NCBI GenBank assembly: GCA_017624285.1 | Contig: JAGANI010000041.1 | Coordinates: 1 to 47,454 of the forward strand | DNA from: Clostridia bacterium | GTDB lineage: Bacteria; Bacillota; Clostridia; Christensenellales; Borkfalkiaceae | Length of the DNA: 47,454 nucleotides | Direction: 5' to 3' | Notes under the pieces: generated by a model | The model's database searches: none | Told to the model about the DNA's origin: nothing | Seen by the model: the letters and a program-made list of their open reading frames with translations, nothing else | Shown: positions 27,813 to 36,864 of the stretch, piece after piece | Layout: each line of letters begins with the position of its first letter | Numbering within the stretch: position 1 is the stretch's first letter | Translations under genes and position numbers: made by a program

Positions 27813-28280
27813 ATGTTAAAGGTCAATATTGTTGCAGTTGGTAAGGTTAAGGAAAAATACTTTGCACAAGGGATTGAGGAGTATAGCAAAAGGCTTTCAC
27901 GCTTTTGTGATTTTAAAATTTACGAGATTTTAGAAGAAAATTTTACAAAACCCACCCCTAGTGAAGAACTTATAATAAAAAAACGCGAGGCGGAAAGAAT
28001 TTTGCCCTATTTAAAAGGCAAAGTCGTTGCAATGGCTGTTGAAGGCAAAAAGTTTTCTAGCGAAAAATTCTCTAAATTTTTAACTGATATCCCCGACAAT
28101 TTTAGTGAAGTAACTTTCGTTATAGGTGGTTCTTATGGGCTGGATAATTCCGTCAAAGCCCGTGCGGAACTCATTTCCTTTTCCGATATGACCTTTCCAC
28201 ACACTTTATTTAGGTTAATGCTTACAGAGCAAATTTATCGCGCTTTTATGATTAAGTCTGGTTCAACCTATCACAAATAA
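27813..28280 (+). CDS. rlmH: 23S rRNA pseudouridine-1915 N3-methyltransferase
   Basis: 155 residues, close to the 155-159 of the family. It is a SPOUT fold with the SAM-binding knot in TFVIGGSYGLD. The end MLTEQIYRAFMIKSGSTYHK is the highly conserved RlmH tail. It methylates m3-pseudouridine at position 1915 of 23S rRNA in helix 69 of assembled 70S ribosomes. AGGTGG is the ribosome binding site. The next gene starts 24 bases later. Confidence 0.95.
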   Translation: MLKVNIVAVGKVKEKYFAQGIEEYSKRLSRFCDFKIYEILEENFTKPTPSEELIIKKREAERILPYLKGKVVAMAVEGKKFSSEKFSKFLTDIPDNFSEVTFVIGGSYGLDNSVKARAELISFSDMTFPHTLFRLMLTEQIYRAFMIKSGSTYHK

Positions 28281-28304
28281 AAACTTATTGCCATATTTTT
28301 TAGT

Positions 28305-29060
28305 ATGGATATTATAAAAAAACTTTTTTCCTTTTACTCGTCTTTTACTGGTGATAAAGGCTTTTTAGGTTTTACAACACTTGGTTATCCTATACCGTAT
28401 TTTTGTATTTCAAAGGGGACGTACCCCGTCGTTTTTGCTCAAGGTGGTATACATGGTAGGGAGTATATTACTACAAGTGTTTTAATAAAAGCAGTTAAGT
28501 ATTTGCAGTCGTTACCCTTTAACGGTACGCTTTATATAGCCCCTGCAATAAATATTGACGGTATTAAAATTGCCCTATTAGATAAGGATTTTAAAGCAAA
28601 CGCTAACGGGGTGGATTTAAATACTAATTTCCCCGCAAGGTGGGGGACGGGTAGTCAAAACAAAACTAAACTATCTAAATCGGATTATATCGGCAAAAGT
28701 GTAGCTTCTGAGATAGAGGTTAAATCACTTATGTCTTTTACAAAATATATTAATCCTGATGCTACGGTAAGTTTTCATAGTAAGGGGGAGGAAATCTATT
28801 TTGATTTTTTTAACCCCTTTTTGCAAAACCTGCATTATCCTTTAGCAAGGGCTATAAGTGATGTAACGGGTTACGCTATTAAAGTAAATTTGCCATCAGC
28901 CGGTGGCTATAAAGACTGGTGTTTGCAGTTTTTAAGCATACCGTCTTTTACGATAGAAGTTGGGTCAGATTCGTTATCGCATCCGATAGATTTAAGCTAT
29001 ACTGATGAGATTTTTTTAAAGGTGAAAGACGTCTTGCCCACGCTAATTAAGGAGTTATGA
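28305..29060 (+). CDS. M14-family zinc carboxypeptidase
   Basis: 251 residues. Zinc ligands are H50 and E53 (GGIHGRE) and H158 (VSFHSKG). The catalytic glutamate is E218 in FTIEVGS. This set fits the gamma-D-glutamyl-(L)-meso-diaminopimelate branch of M14, which trims peptidoglycan peptides, more than digestive carboxypeptidases. No signal peptide is visible, so it would act in the cytoplasm, perhaps in wall recycling. No ribosome binding site is seen before ATG. Its TGA overlaps the start of tadA. Confidence 0.82.
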   Translation: MDIIKKLFSFYSSFTGDKGFLGFTTLGYPIPYFCISKGTYPVVFAQGGIHGREYITTSVLIKAVKYLQSLPFNGTLYIAPAINIDGIKIALLDKDFKANANGVDLNTNFPARWGTGSQNKTKLSKSDYIGKSVASEIEVKSLMSFTKYINPDATVSFHSKGEEIYFDFFNPFLQNLHYPLARAISDVTGYAIKVNLPSAGGYKDWCLQFLSIPSFTIEVGSDSLSHPIDLSYTDEIFLKVKDVLPTLIKEL

Positions 29061-29503
29061 TGGATTTTTATATGAACAAGGCTTTAGAACAAGCCAAAAA
29101 AGCTTTATCACGCGACGAAGTTCCTATAGGCGCTGTTATCGTCAAAGACGGCGTGATTATTGCACGTGGTTATAATAAAAGGGAAAGTTCACAAAACGCG
29201 CTTGCCCATGCAGAGATTATCGCAATCAGTAAAGCGTGCAAAAAACTTAAAAGTTGGAGGCTTGACGGGGCTGAAATTTACGTTACGTTAGAGCCTTGTC
29301 CTATGTGTGCGGGCGCTATTATGAACGCTAGGATTTCAAAAATAGTATTTGGTGCGTACGAGCCTAAATCTGGTGCTTGTGGCTCAAAATTTGACGTTAT
29401 AGGGGATAGTGGGCTTAACCATAACGCAGTTTTTATAGGCGGTGTTATGGAAGAAGAGTGTTCTTTGTTAATAAAAAACTATTTTAAGTCAAAACGCGGG
29501 TAA
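29057..29503 (+). CDS. tadA: tRNA-specific adenosine deaminase
   Basis: 148 residues. It is a cytidine-deaminase fold with H51-A-E53 as the first zinc and proton-shuttle motif and P80-C81-PM-C84 as the second. It converts A34 to inosine in tRNA-Arg(ACG) in the cytoplasm. The first ATG (29057) overlaps the TGA of the preceding gene. AAGGAG stands only 2 bases before it but 5 before the next ATG (29060), which may be the true start. Confidence 0.93.
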   Translation: MMDFYMNKALEQAKKALSRDEVPIGAVIVKDGVIIARGYNKRESSQNALAHAEIIAISKACKKLKSWRLDGAEIYVTLEPCPMCAGAIMNARISKIVFGAYEPKSGACGSKFDVIGDSGLNHNAVFIGGVMEEECSLLIKNYFKSKRG

Positions 29504-29526
29504 AAAACTAAATGATATCAAAAATG

Positions 29527-29560
29527 TAGTCAAGTTTTAGGGTAAAGCCCTTGACTATTT
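29527..29560 (+). terminator. Terminator-like hairpin between tadA and prs
   Basis: TAGTCAAG (29527-29534) pairs with CTTGACTA (29550-29557), with an inner GGG/CCC. TTT follows. The 3' arm also supplies the -35 (TTGACT) of prs. Confidence 0.65.
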
Positions 29561-29578
29561 TAAATAATAGTTTATAAT
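29551..29578 (+). promoter_or_regulatory. Promoter of prs
   Basis: TTGACT 29551-29556, 16-base spacer, TATAAT 29573-29578. Confidence 0.78.
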
Positions 29579-29619
29579 ATAAGTATAGTAATTAAATACA
29601 AAAGCGAGGTTTACTTAAA

Positions 29620-30576
29620 ATGAATTCACACGGTAATTCCATTGCGTTATTTGCAGGTAATTCCAACAAACCATTAGCAGAAGCAATTGCTAAAGAACTT
29701 GGCACAAAAATCAGCGATGCTGAAGTAAAGACTTTCTCCGATGGCGAAATCAGTGTAACCATACCTGAAACCGTTCGTGGTAAAGACGTATTCGTTATTC
29801 AATCTACTTCTGCCCCCGTTAACAACAACCTTATGGAACTTTTAATTATGGTTGACGCATTAAAGAGGGCATCCGCAGCTAAAATTACGGCAGTTGTTCC
29901 GTATTTCGGCTATGCTAGACAAGATAGAAAAGCTAGACCTCGTGATCCGATTACTGCAAAACTTGTTGCTAACATGATCGAGACCGCTGGTATCGATAGT
30001 TTAGTTACGTTAGATCTTCACGCTCCGCAAATTCAAGGCTTTTTCGATATTCCTGTAAATCATCTTTACGGCGCAAAAATCCTTTGCAATTATTATAAAG
30101 AGTTAATCAAAGATAACCCTGACGATTACGTTGTAGTTTCACCCGACGTTGGTTCAGTTGGCAGGGCAAGAAGCTTTGCTACCGATTTAGGGTTACCCCT
30201 TGCTATTGTAGACAAGCGTCGTCCTAAAGCAAACGTTATGGAAGTTATGAACGTTATCGGCGATATTGAAGGTAAAATTTGTCTTATGCTTGACGATATG
30301 ATTGATACCGCTGGTACAATCGTTCAAGGTGCTGAAGCTTTAAAAAATAACGGTGCAAAAGCCGTTTACGCATGCTGTTCACACGGGGTTTTAAGTGGTC
30401 CGGCAATCGATAGACTTACTAATTCTTGTATTTCTGAAATCGTTGTTTTAGACACCATCCATCTTCCTGAACACGTTAAACAATGTCCTAAGATTAAAGA
30501 ATTGTCAGTTGCTCCTTACTTTGCAAAGGCAATTAACCAACTCTTTAAAGACAAATCTTTATCCGAAATTTATTAA
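29620..30576 (+). CDS. prs: Ribose-phosphate pyrophosphokinase
   Basis: 318 residues. DGEISV near the N-terminus, PYFGYARQDRKARPRDPIT (ATP site), DLHAPQIQGFFDIP and the PRPP loop DDMIDTAGTI are all present. It transfers pyrophosphate from ATP to ribose 5-phosphate to make PRPP. PRPP feeds PyrE in the pyr operon, purine synthesis, and NAD, His and Trp synthesis. GCGAGG is about 11 bases upstream, a rather long spacing. The stop TAA shares its last A with an ATG at 30576. Confidence 0.97.
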   Translation: MNSHGNSIALFAGNSNKPLAEAIAKELGTKISDAEVKTFSDGEISVTIPETVRGKDVFVIQSTSAPVNNNLMELLIMVDALKRASAAKITAVVPYFGYARQDRKARPRDPITAKLVANMIETAGIDSLVTLDLHAPQIQGFFDIPVNHLYGAKILCNYYKELIKDNPDDYVVVSPDVGSVGRARSFATDLGLPLAIVDKRRPKANVMEVMNVIGDIEGKICLMLDDMIDTAGTIVQGAEALKNNGAKAVYACCSHGVLSGPAIDRLTNSCISEIVVLDTIHLPEHVKQCPKIKELSVAPYFAKAINQLFKDKSLSEIY

Positions 30577-30582
30577 TGCAAA

Positions 30583-30613
30583 AGAGAGCCGGTTTTATCT
30601 ATCGGCTCTTTAT
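30583..30613 (+). terminator. Terminator of prs, immediately before pth
   Basis: AGAGCCG (30585-30591) and CGGCTCT (30603-30609), extended by weaker pairs on both sides. The T-rich tail is interrupted (TTTATTTAT). It ends about ten bases before the pth ATG. Confidence 0.65.
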
Positions 30614-30623
30614 TTATCAAAGT

Positions 30624-31199
30624 ATGAAGTTAGTTGTAGGTCTCGGTAATCCCGATAAAGAATATAAAAACACCTTTCACAATTTAGGATTTATGGTTAT
30701 TGACGCCGTTGCAGATAAGGTGGGTTTTTACGTTAATAAAGATAGTTGTAAGGCGCTTGTGGGGTCTTGCTTTTTTGGTACGGAAAAAGTCCTTTTTGCA
30801 AAACCCCAAACTTATATGAACTTAAGTGGGGAAAGCGTTTTGGCGCTTGCGTCTTACTATAAGATTGCGCCGGAAGATATTTTAGTCGTTTACGACGATT
30901 TTGACCTTAAAAAAGGTGCAATACGTATCAGGGCAAACGGCTCGGCAGGGACGCACAACGGTATGCGTAATATTGTTAAAAACTTAGGTACGGAAGATTT
31001 CAAGCGTATCCGTATAGGTTTTAACCCCGATAATAAAAATATAGTTTTATTAAACTACGTTTTATCGGGTATACCGTCTGAAGATAAAGATTTATTTAAA
31101 AAGGTAATTGATAAGGTTGCCTTAGCAATAGAAGACTTTGCTAACGGCAAAGATTTTGAATACGTTATGAGGACGTATAACGGCAACGTATTGCCGTAA
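30624..31199 (+). CDS. pth: Peptidyl-tRNA hydrolase
   Basis: 191 residues from ATG 30624. MKLVVGLGNPDKEY is the canonical N-terminus. His19 (NTFHN) is the catalytic base, and YDDFDLKKGAIRI and GSAGTHNGMRNI are the other conserved blocks. It frees tRNA from stalled peptidyl-tRNA. No ribosome binding site is seen before 30624. An in-frame ATG at 30576, overlapping the prs stop, would add 16 residues that no Pth needs and that are encoded by the terminator stem. It stands in the clostridial order prs-pth-mfd-foldase. Confidence 0.92.
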   Translation: MKLVVGLGNPDKEYKNTFHNLGFMVIDAVADKVGFYVNKDSCKALVGSCFFGTEKVLFAKPQTYMNLSGESVLALASYYKIAPEDILVVYDDFDLKKGAIRIRANGSAGTHNGMRNIVKNLGTEDFKRIRIGFNPDNKNIVLLNYVLSGIPSEDKDLFKKVIDKVALAIEDFANGKDFEYVMRTYNGNVLP

Positions 31200-31252
31200 A
31201 TATATACCCCGTATGCGTTTTTTTGCGTCATGTATGGGGAAAGGTCGGTAAA

Positions 31253-34200
31253 ATGGCTTTACTTAAAAGCGAACTAAACCCGAACGTTTTTATAGGTCCT
31301 ATTAAGGACGTGTACGACGACTACCGGCGTGGTGTCCCCACGTCGGCTTTTGGACTGCCGTTTTCTGGTAGATGCCATCTTGTATCGTACCTTCCTGGTA
31401 GGACGCTTTTTGTTGTAAAAGACTTTTTAGAGTTAAGCGAAGCGGTGGAACAAATTTCAGCACTAACTGATAAAAAGGTTATCGCAATCCCTGATAAAGA
31501 AGAAGTCTTATTTACGGTAAAAGCACTTTCTAAAGAAACAGAGTTTAAACGTATATCGGCAATACACTCCCTATTAAACGAAGGTGCGGATATCGCGGTA
31601 ATAACAATACGCGCGCTTACGCAAATTTATCCCAAAAGTTTACCTTACGTTAAGTTTATAAAAAACAACGAGTACGAGCGTGATTTTATCTTAAAAAATC
31701 TCGTAACGGCGGGGTACGTGCGTAGTGATTCTTGCGATTTTAAGGGTAGTTTTTCCTTGCGTGGCGATATTTTAGATATTTATCCCATTAACAGCGATAA
31801 CCCCGTTAGGATTGATTTTTTTGGTGATGAAATTGAAAGGATTAAAACCTTTGACGTGGAAACGGGTAAAACGTTATCTTTACTAAATGATATAACGGTT
31901 ACTTCTGCGACGGATATTATTATAGACGATACCGAACGGGGTGAGTTAAAAAATAAAATTTTACAAGAACGTAAAACCTTTAAAGGCGACGATAGTATGC
32001 GGTTTTTTTCATTTACCGATGATATTTTAACCGCTTTAGATAATAATGCGTATTCATCACTTAACGCAATAACGCCGTTATTAAAAAACAGTGGCATTAT
32101 TACCGATTTAGCCCATTTTGACGGCATAGTTTATAGTGAGCCTAAACAACTGTACGAAGTTTTTGAGGCTTTGTATAAAGAACATAGCGAGCGTTTTAAC
32201 GCCTTATATAAATCAGGTGAAGTTTTCTCCTTTGCAAAAGATCAAATGGTCGATAAGAACCTGCTTTTAAATAAGTTAAACGACGGAAAAAAGCAACTGG
32301 CTTTATTATCGCTAGTAACCGATGCAAAGTTTTTCACTTCACTTAAGCTTTATTCTATTTCGGCGATGCCCGCACCAAAATATCACGGCAAGACTAAAGA
32401 ACTTGTCGACGACGTTTTAAACTGGTTAAATTCCGGCTATAAAGTTATGCTTTGTTGCGATACGGAAGAACGTGTTTTAAGGCTTAACGATACCTTTTAT
32501 AGCGAAGGTGTAATATTATCAAAAAGCCGTGCAAGTATAGTAACGGGGTCGCTTTTACATGGTTTTATTTATCATGATGAGAAGTTCGCCGTCATAGGGT
32601 ATTCGGACGTATTTAGCAAGATTAAACCAAAAGCTAAAAAAAGCAAAAAAAATTTATTCTTTTCCGCTCCTGAAGCAGGGGATTACGCCGTACACGAAGT
32701 TCATGGTGTCGGCAAGGTTTTAGGCACTAAAAAGTTAACTACGACTTTTGGCACTAAAGATTACGTCGCGGTAAGTTATTTGGGCGGTGCGGTTTTATAC
32801 GTGCCTGTAGAACAGTTAGATTCGCTTACCAAATACGTCGGTAGCGACAAAGAGCCTAAACTTTCTAGATTAGGTGGCAAAGATTTTGAAAGGGTTAAAA
32901 ATCGCGTTAAAGAAAGTTTACGCAAATTATCGTTTGATTTAAAACAACTTTACAAAGAGCGTTCCGAACGTGTCGGTCATGCTTTTACGGAAGATACAGA
33001 ACTTCAAACAATTTTTGATAGTGCTTGTGGTTTTGAGGAAACCCCCGACCAAATTACTGCATCTGAAGATATCACTCGGGATATGTGTAGCCGTAAGGTT
33101 ATGGATAGGCTTATTTGTGGTGACGTTGGCTTTGGCAAGACGGAAGTTGCTTTTCGTGCAGTATTTAGGGCGGTTGCCGACGGCAAACAGGTGGCTTTAC
33201 TTGCCCCTACAACTATTTTGGCAGAGCAGCATTATAAAAACGCGTTAAAGCGTTTTGAGGACTTTGGTATTAAAATAGAATCTTTAGATAGATTTAAAAC
33301 TAAAAAACAACAAGCTGAAGTTTTAGAAAAGTTAAAAAACGGTCAAGTGGATTTTATCATCGGCACACATAGGCTTTTAAGTAAAGACGTCGCTTTTAAC
33401 GATTTAGGTTTACTCGTTTTGGACGAAGAACAACGTTTTGGCGTAGAGCATAAAGAAAAAATCAAACTACTTAAAAAGAACGTCGATACTTTAACGCTTA
33501 CCGCAACGCCGATACCTAGGACGCTTCATATGTCGCTTTCTGGTATTAGGGATATAAGCACTATAAATACACCGCCTAAAGAAAGGTTGCCTGTGCAAAC
33601 ATACGTTACTGAAGAAACGGACGCTTTGCTTTTTGATGCGGTTTCTAGGGAATACGCCCGTGGTGGGCAGACGTTTATTTTATATAACCGTGTAGAAAGT
33701 ATTTATACTTTTGCCGATAAATTGCAAAAACTTTTACCAAAGGTAAAAATAACCGTAGCACATGGTCAAATGGCTGAAACCGAGTTGGAAAAAAACGTCA
33801 ACGCTTTTTATAGTGGCGCTACCGACGTTTTACTTGCTACCACTATTATAGAAAACGGCATTGATTTACCTAGGGCAAACACTATTATAGTTATCGATGC
33901 TGATAAATTAGGGCTTTCAACCTTGTATCAATTACGTGGCAGGGTAGGTAGAAGCAACCGTTTAGCACACGCGTATTTTACCTTTAAAAAGGATAAGGTT
34001 TTATCCGACGTCGCTTATAAACGCCTGTCTGCGATAATGGAATTTACCGAAATGGGCAGTGGCTTTAAAATTGCTATGCGCGATTTAGAGATTCGTGGCG
34101 CAGGCAATATTTTGGGTGTAGAGCAACACGGACATATGGATAAAATCGGGTACGAGCTTTACTCTAAACTTCTTAAAGAGGAAATGGAAGGCGTACCTGA

Positions 34201-34645
34201 AACTGTCCCGTTAGAGATGGACGCAAGACTTTCCGCTTATATACCAGACCACTATATCGAGTCGCAAAGCGGTAGGATGGATGCTTATAAAGAGATTGCC
34301 GAAATCGAATCCAAGTCCCGCGCGGACGAACTTTTAGAAACCCTTGCCGATACTTACGGCACCGTTCCTAAAGAAGTTAAAAATTTGGTTTACGTTTCCT
34401 TAATAAAAGCGCTTGCCAAACGCATCAAGGCAAAAAGGTTTATCTATGATAAAAACGGCGTTTATTTTGGGTTTGAAAATTTAATGGCAGTCCAAAATGA
34501 AAATATCTTTTACGCCATAGATAACACGCCTTTTGCAAGCTTTATCGCAAGCGAAAATATCGGTATAAAGATACTCCGCACCAACAAAACCGACGGCGAA
34601 CTTTTAAAAACCACCCTTAATTTTTTGGCATTAGCCTTAAAATAA
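31253..34645 (+). CDS. mfd: Transcription-repair coupling factor
   Basis: 1130 residues. N-terminal UvrB-like domains include YLPGRTLFVV and SLRGDILDIYPI. The RNA-polymerase-interacting (CarD-like) domain is at about 475-560 (YAVHEVHGVGKV). The translocase has Walker A GDVGFGKT at about 623, DEEQ at 724 and YQLRGRVGRSNR at about 891 (TRG/helicase motif VI). The C-terminal TRCF domain follows. It removes stalled RNA polymerase and recruits UvrA. The start at 31253 follows AAAGG and is preferred to an upstream in-frame start at 31223. No clear terminator follows. Confidence 0.96.
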   Translation: MALLKSELNPNVFIGPIKDVYDDYRRGVPTSAFGLPFSGRCHLVSYLPGRTLFVVKDFLELSEAVEQISALTDKKVIAIPDKEEVLFTVKALSKETEFKRISAIHSLLNEGADIAVITIRALTQIYPKSLPYVKFIKNNEYERDFILKNLVTAGYVRSDSCDFKGSFSLRGDILDIYPINSDNPVRIDFFGDEIERIKTFDVETGKTLSLLNDITVTSATDIIIDDTERGELKNKILQERKTFKGDDSMRFFSFTDDILTALDNNAYSSLNAITPLLKNSGIITDLAHFDGIVYSEPKQLYEVFEALYKEHSERFNALYKSGEVFSFAKDQMVDKNLLLNKLNDGKKQLALLSLVTDAKFFTSLKLYSISAMPAPKYHGKTKELVDDVLNWLNSGYKVMLCCDTEERVLRLNDTFYSEGVILSKSRASIVTGSLLHGFIYHDEKFAVIGYSDVFSKIKPKAKKSKKNLFFSAPEAGDYAVHEVHGVGKVLGTKKLTTTFGTKDYVAVSYLGGAVLYVPVEQLDSLTKYVGSDKEPKLSRLGGKDFERVKNRVKESLRKLSFDLKQLYKERSERVGHAFTEDTELQTIFDSACGFEETPDQITASEDITRDMCSRKVMDRLICGDVGFGKTEVAFRAVFRAVADGKQVALLAPTTILAEQHYKNALKRFEDFGIKIESLDRFKTKKQQAEVLEKLKNGQVDFIIGTHRLLSKDVAFNDLGLLVLDEEQRFGVEHKEKIKLLKKNVDTLTLTATPIPRTLHMSLSGIRDISTINTPPKERLPVQTYVTEETDALLFDAVSREYARGGQTFILYNRVESIYTFADKLQKLLPKVKITVAHGQMAETELEKNVNAFYSGATDVLLATTIIENGIDLPRANTIIVIDADKLGLSTLYQLRGRVGRSNRLAHAYFTFKKDKVLSDVAYKRLSAIMEFTEMGSGFKIAMRDLEIRGAGNILGVEQHGHMDKIGYELYSKLLKEEMEGVPETVPLEMDARLSAYIPDHYIESQSGRMDAYKEIAEIESKSRADELLETLADTYGTVPKEVKNLVYVSLIKALAKRIKAKRFIYDKNGVYFGFENLMAVQNENIFYAIDNTPFASFIASENIGIKILRTNKTDGELLKTTLNFLALALK

Positions 34646-34699
34646 GATAAAAAGTTGGGTTTTTTGAACAAATTTAAGTAAAAAATCATTTTCAAACTA

Positions 34700-34728
34700 T
34701 TGCTTTTTATCTTTAAATATATTATAAT
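34700..34728 (+). promoter_or_regulatory. Promoter of the PrsA-like gene
   Basis: TTGCTT 34700-34705, 17-base spacer, TATAAT 34723-34728. The leader has a CCGC-GTAA-GCGG hairpin with a GNRA-type loop at 34753-34764. Confidence 0.75.
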
Positions 34729-34793
34729 CTAATGGATTGACGTGTTTTTTCCCCGCGTAAGCGGATGCACAAAATATTAACTTGGAGTTTTAT

Positions 34794-36788
34794 ATGAAGA
34801 AGACCTTACTTAAATTCATCACGTTTATTTTGGCAATCGTAATGACGGCTTCTATGGCTGCGTGCGACCTTGTCACCGTAGACCACGACAAAGTTAACGA
34901 GCAGGTTATCGCTACCGTTAAGGTATACGACGGCGCTCCTGAAGAAAAGATTACCAACCAACAATTATTAAACCTTTTCTATACCTATGCGCCCACTTAC
35001 GTTTACTATTATGGCTATACTATGGAAGAAGCTGCCGACGCTATTTTAGAAACTATGATTCAAAGCAAAGTTTACGCTCAAAACGCTATGAATTATTTTA
35101 ATAGCTTAGGTGCTGATTATAAAGACCTTAACGCATCTATCACCGACGTTTGGAACGTTGATAGATATTTAACCGCAGATGAAATCGTTGAGGCTGAATA
35201 TACTATCACTAAATCTGTAAACGATTCAATTGATAGTTTCTTAGAAGAAGACGAAACTTCTACTGAGGAAGAATCTTTTAAACCTACCGTAAGGACTGCA
35301 CCTACAGGCGCAACCGTATATGCACACGAGCTTACTGTTGGCGAGATGGCTGCTTACGTTGAAAAGGGCGTTCAAACCGGTAGTTACGCTCAAGGTAGTG
35401 AAGATTCCACCACTGAAAGAAGAAACGCTTATTATAAGCTCTTAAAGAGTATGGAAATTTCTGGTTACATCGATGCTAACTTTAACTGGGCTACCGATAG
35501 CGTTCTTGATACCGATTACTTTAAGCAAAGCCTTAAAGAACAAAAGGTTGAACTTTTAATTACCAAATACGACGCATATCTTGCATACGATTATTATAAG
35601 ACAGTTTCTTTCGACGCAATTGCTGCAGACTACGCTAAGATGTATGCTGATCAAGCAAACGCTGATACGACTGATTCGTCTTATTACGAAGCTTTATCCG
35701 CAGCAACCGCTGCTAAGCCGGTCGTTTATAATCCTTTCACAGGTTACTCCTACGTATACAACCTCTTACTTGGTTTAGATAACGTTCAATCAGCTAAGAT
35801 TGCTGAAATTAAAGCAGATTATGAAGACGTTACTAACGCTATGACCGAGGCTGATTATAGGGCTCAAAGAAACGCTGTACTAAACAATACTTACGTTAAG
35901 GATTTACGTGATACTTGGATTACCGCTGGTTACGATTTTGATTTTGCTACCAAAAAATTCTTAAACGACTACGCACTTGCAACCGATACGCTTCCCTTTG
36001 ACGGCGACGTTAAGTGGATTAACGAGGTTGAAGATGGTAAGACCTACGTAAGTGAACTTTTAACTGACGAAAAAGGTTCTTACTTTAAGTATAAAGTTTC
36101 TGGCGAAACCGATTACGTAGAAGACTACGCACCTAAGTACACTGCTAAAGCTAACACAAAGACGTTTGCTCAATTTATTGATATAATGGATAATTATCTT
36201 TACGGTGCAACCCAAACTGGTTCTAGCACTTCTATCGATGGTATCCCAGTATATAAATTAGTAAATAGTTCTGCTTCCGTTGATGAATGGGACGAAAAGA
36301 TTAACGAGCTTTTATTTGCTTACTCTACCGACCCCGGCTCACTTAATACCTACAAAGGTTACGCAGTAAGCCCCAAAACTGAAAACGGCACCGAAACTTA
36401 CGTTGATGAATTCGCTGCAGCAGCAAGGGCATTAATGGCTTGTGGTAAATCTAGTTACGTTATCGTTGGTACTGACTATGGTTACCACGTAATATTCTTC
36501 TCAGAAGTTGTAAGCGCTACTTCTTACGCAACTTTAGTTGATTATCTTAACGCTGAAGAAGGCTCTAAAAACTGGGCAAATATCTATAACGATATGCTTT
36601 TAGCAATTCGTGACGGCGACGTTTCCGAATATGAAGATAGTTATCTTTACACCTTCCAACAAGTTGTAACTGCTAACTCTACTACGGCAAAAGTTACACA
36701 AATTAAGATGAACGATTTCTATTCCGCTAAAGACAATAGCAAAATCTCTATCAATGAAGATCGTTTAGCAAACATTTTTGCAGAGTAA
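34794..36788 (+). CDS. PrsA/SurA-like foldase lipoprotein with a divergent parvulin domain
   Basis: 664 residues, about twice the size of Bacillus PrsA. The lipoprotein signal ends at Cys24 (SMAAC). Residues 30-110 resemble the SurA/PrsA N-terminal chaperone region (ITNQQLLNLFYTYAP, then a helix ending MIQSKVYAQNAMNYF). At about 505-590 a parvulin-like stretch is visible: YSTDPGS, then FAAAARAL, then TDYGYHVIFF, which matches the STDPGS ... YGYHII pattern of PpiC. The region between is Tyr/Asp-rich and unassigned. It should help fold exported proteins outside the membrane. Its place after mfd agrees with clostridial gene order. The ribosome binding site TTGGAG fits ATG 34794. Confidence 0.72.
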   Translation: MKKTLLKFITFILAIVMTASMAACDLVTVDHDKVNEQVIATVKVYDGAPEEKITNQQLLNLFYTYAPTYVYYYGYTMEEAADAILETMIQSKVYAQNAMNYFNSLGADYKDLNASITDVWNVDRYLTADEIVEAEYTITKSVNDSIDSFLEEDETSTEEESFKPTVRTAPTGATVYAHELTVGEMAAYVEKGVQTGSYAQGSEDSTTERRNAYYKLLKSMEISGYIDANFNWATDSVLDTDYFKQSLKEQKVELLITKYDAYLAYDYYKTVSFDAIAADYAKMYADQANADTTDSSYYEALSAATAAKPVVYNPFTGYSYVYNLLLGLDNVQSAKIAEIKADYEDVTNAMTEADYRAQRNAVLNNTYVKDLRDTWITAGYDFDFATKKFLNDYALATDTLPFDGDVKWINEVEDGKTYVSELLTDEKGSYFKYKVSGETDYVEDYAPKYTAKANTKTFAQFIDIMDNYLYGATQTGSSTSIDGIPVYKLVNSSASVDEWDEKINELLFAYSTDPGSLNTYKGYAVSPKTENGTETYVDEFAAAARALMACGKSSYVIVGTDYGYHVIFFSEVVSATSYATLVDYLNAEEGSKNWANIYNDMLLAIRDGDVSEYEDSYLYTFQQVVTANSTTAKVTQIKMNDFYSAKDNSKISINEDRLANIFAE

Positions 36789-36794
36789 AATTTT

Positions 36795-36822
36795 AAGGGC
36801 AAAGCGTTAGTTTTGCCCTTTA
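36795..36822 (+). terminator. Terminator of the PrsA-like gene
   Basis: AAGGGCAAA (36795-36803), loop, TTTGCCCTT (36812-36820), short T tail. Confidence 0.8.
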
Positions 36823-36826
36823 TTAA

Positions 36827-36855
36827 TTGATAAACGTTTAGTTTAAATATATAAT
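36827..36855 (+). promoter_or_regulatory. Promoter predicting a leaderless or near-leaderless exonuclease mRNA
   Basis: TTGATA 36827-36832, 17-base spacer, TATAAT 36850-36855. ATG 36865 is nine bases after the -10, and no ribosome binding site fits between. Confidence 0.65.
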
Positions 36856-36864
36856 TATATTATT

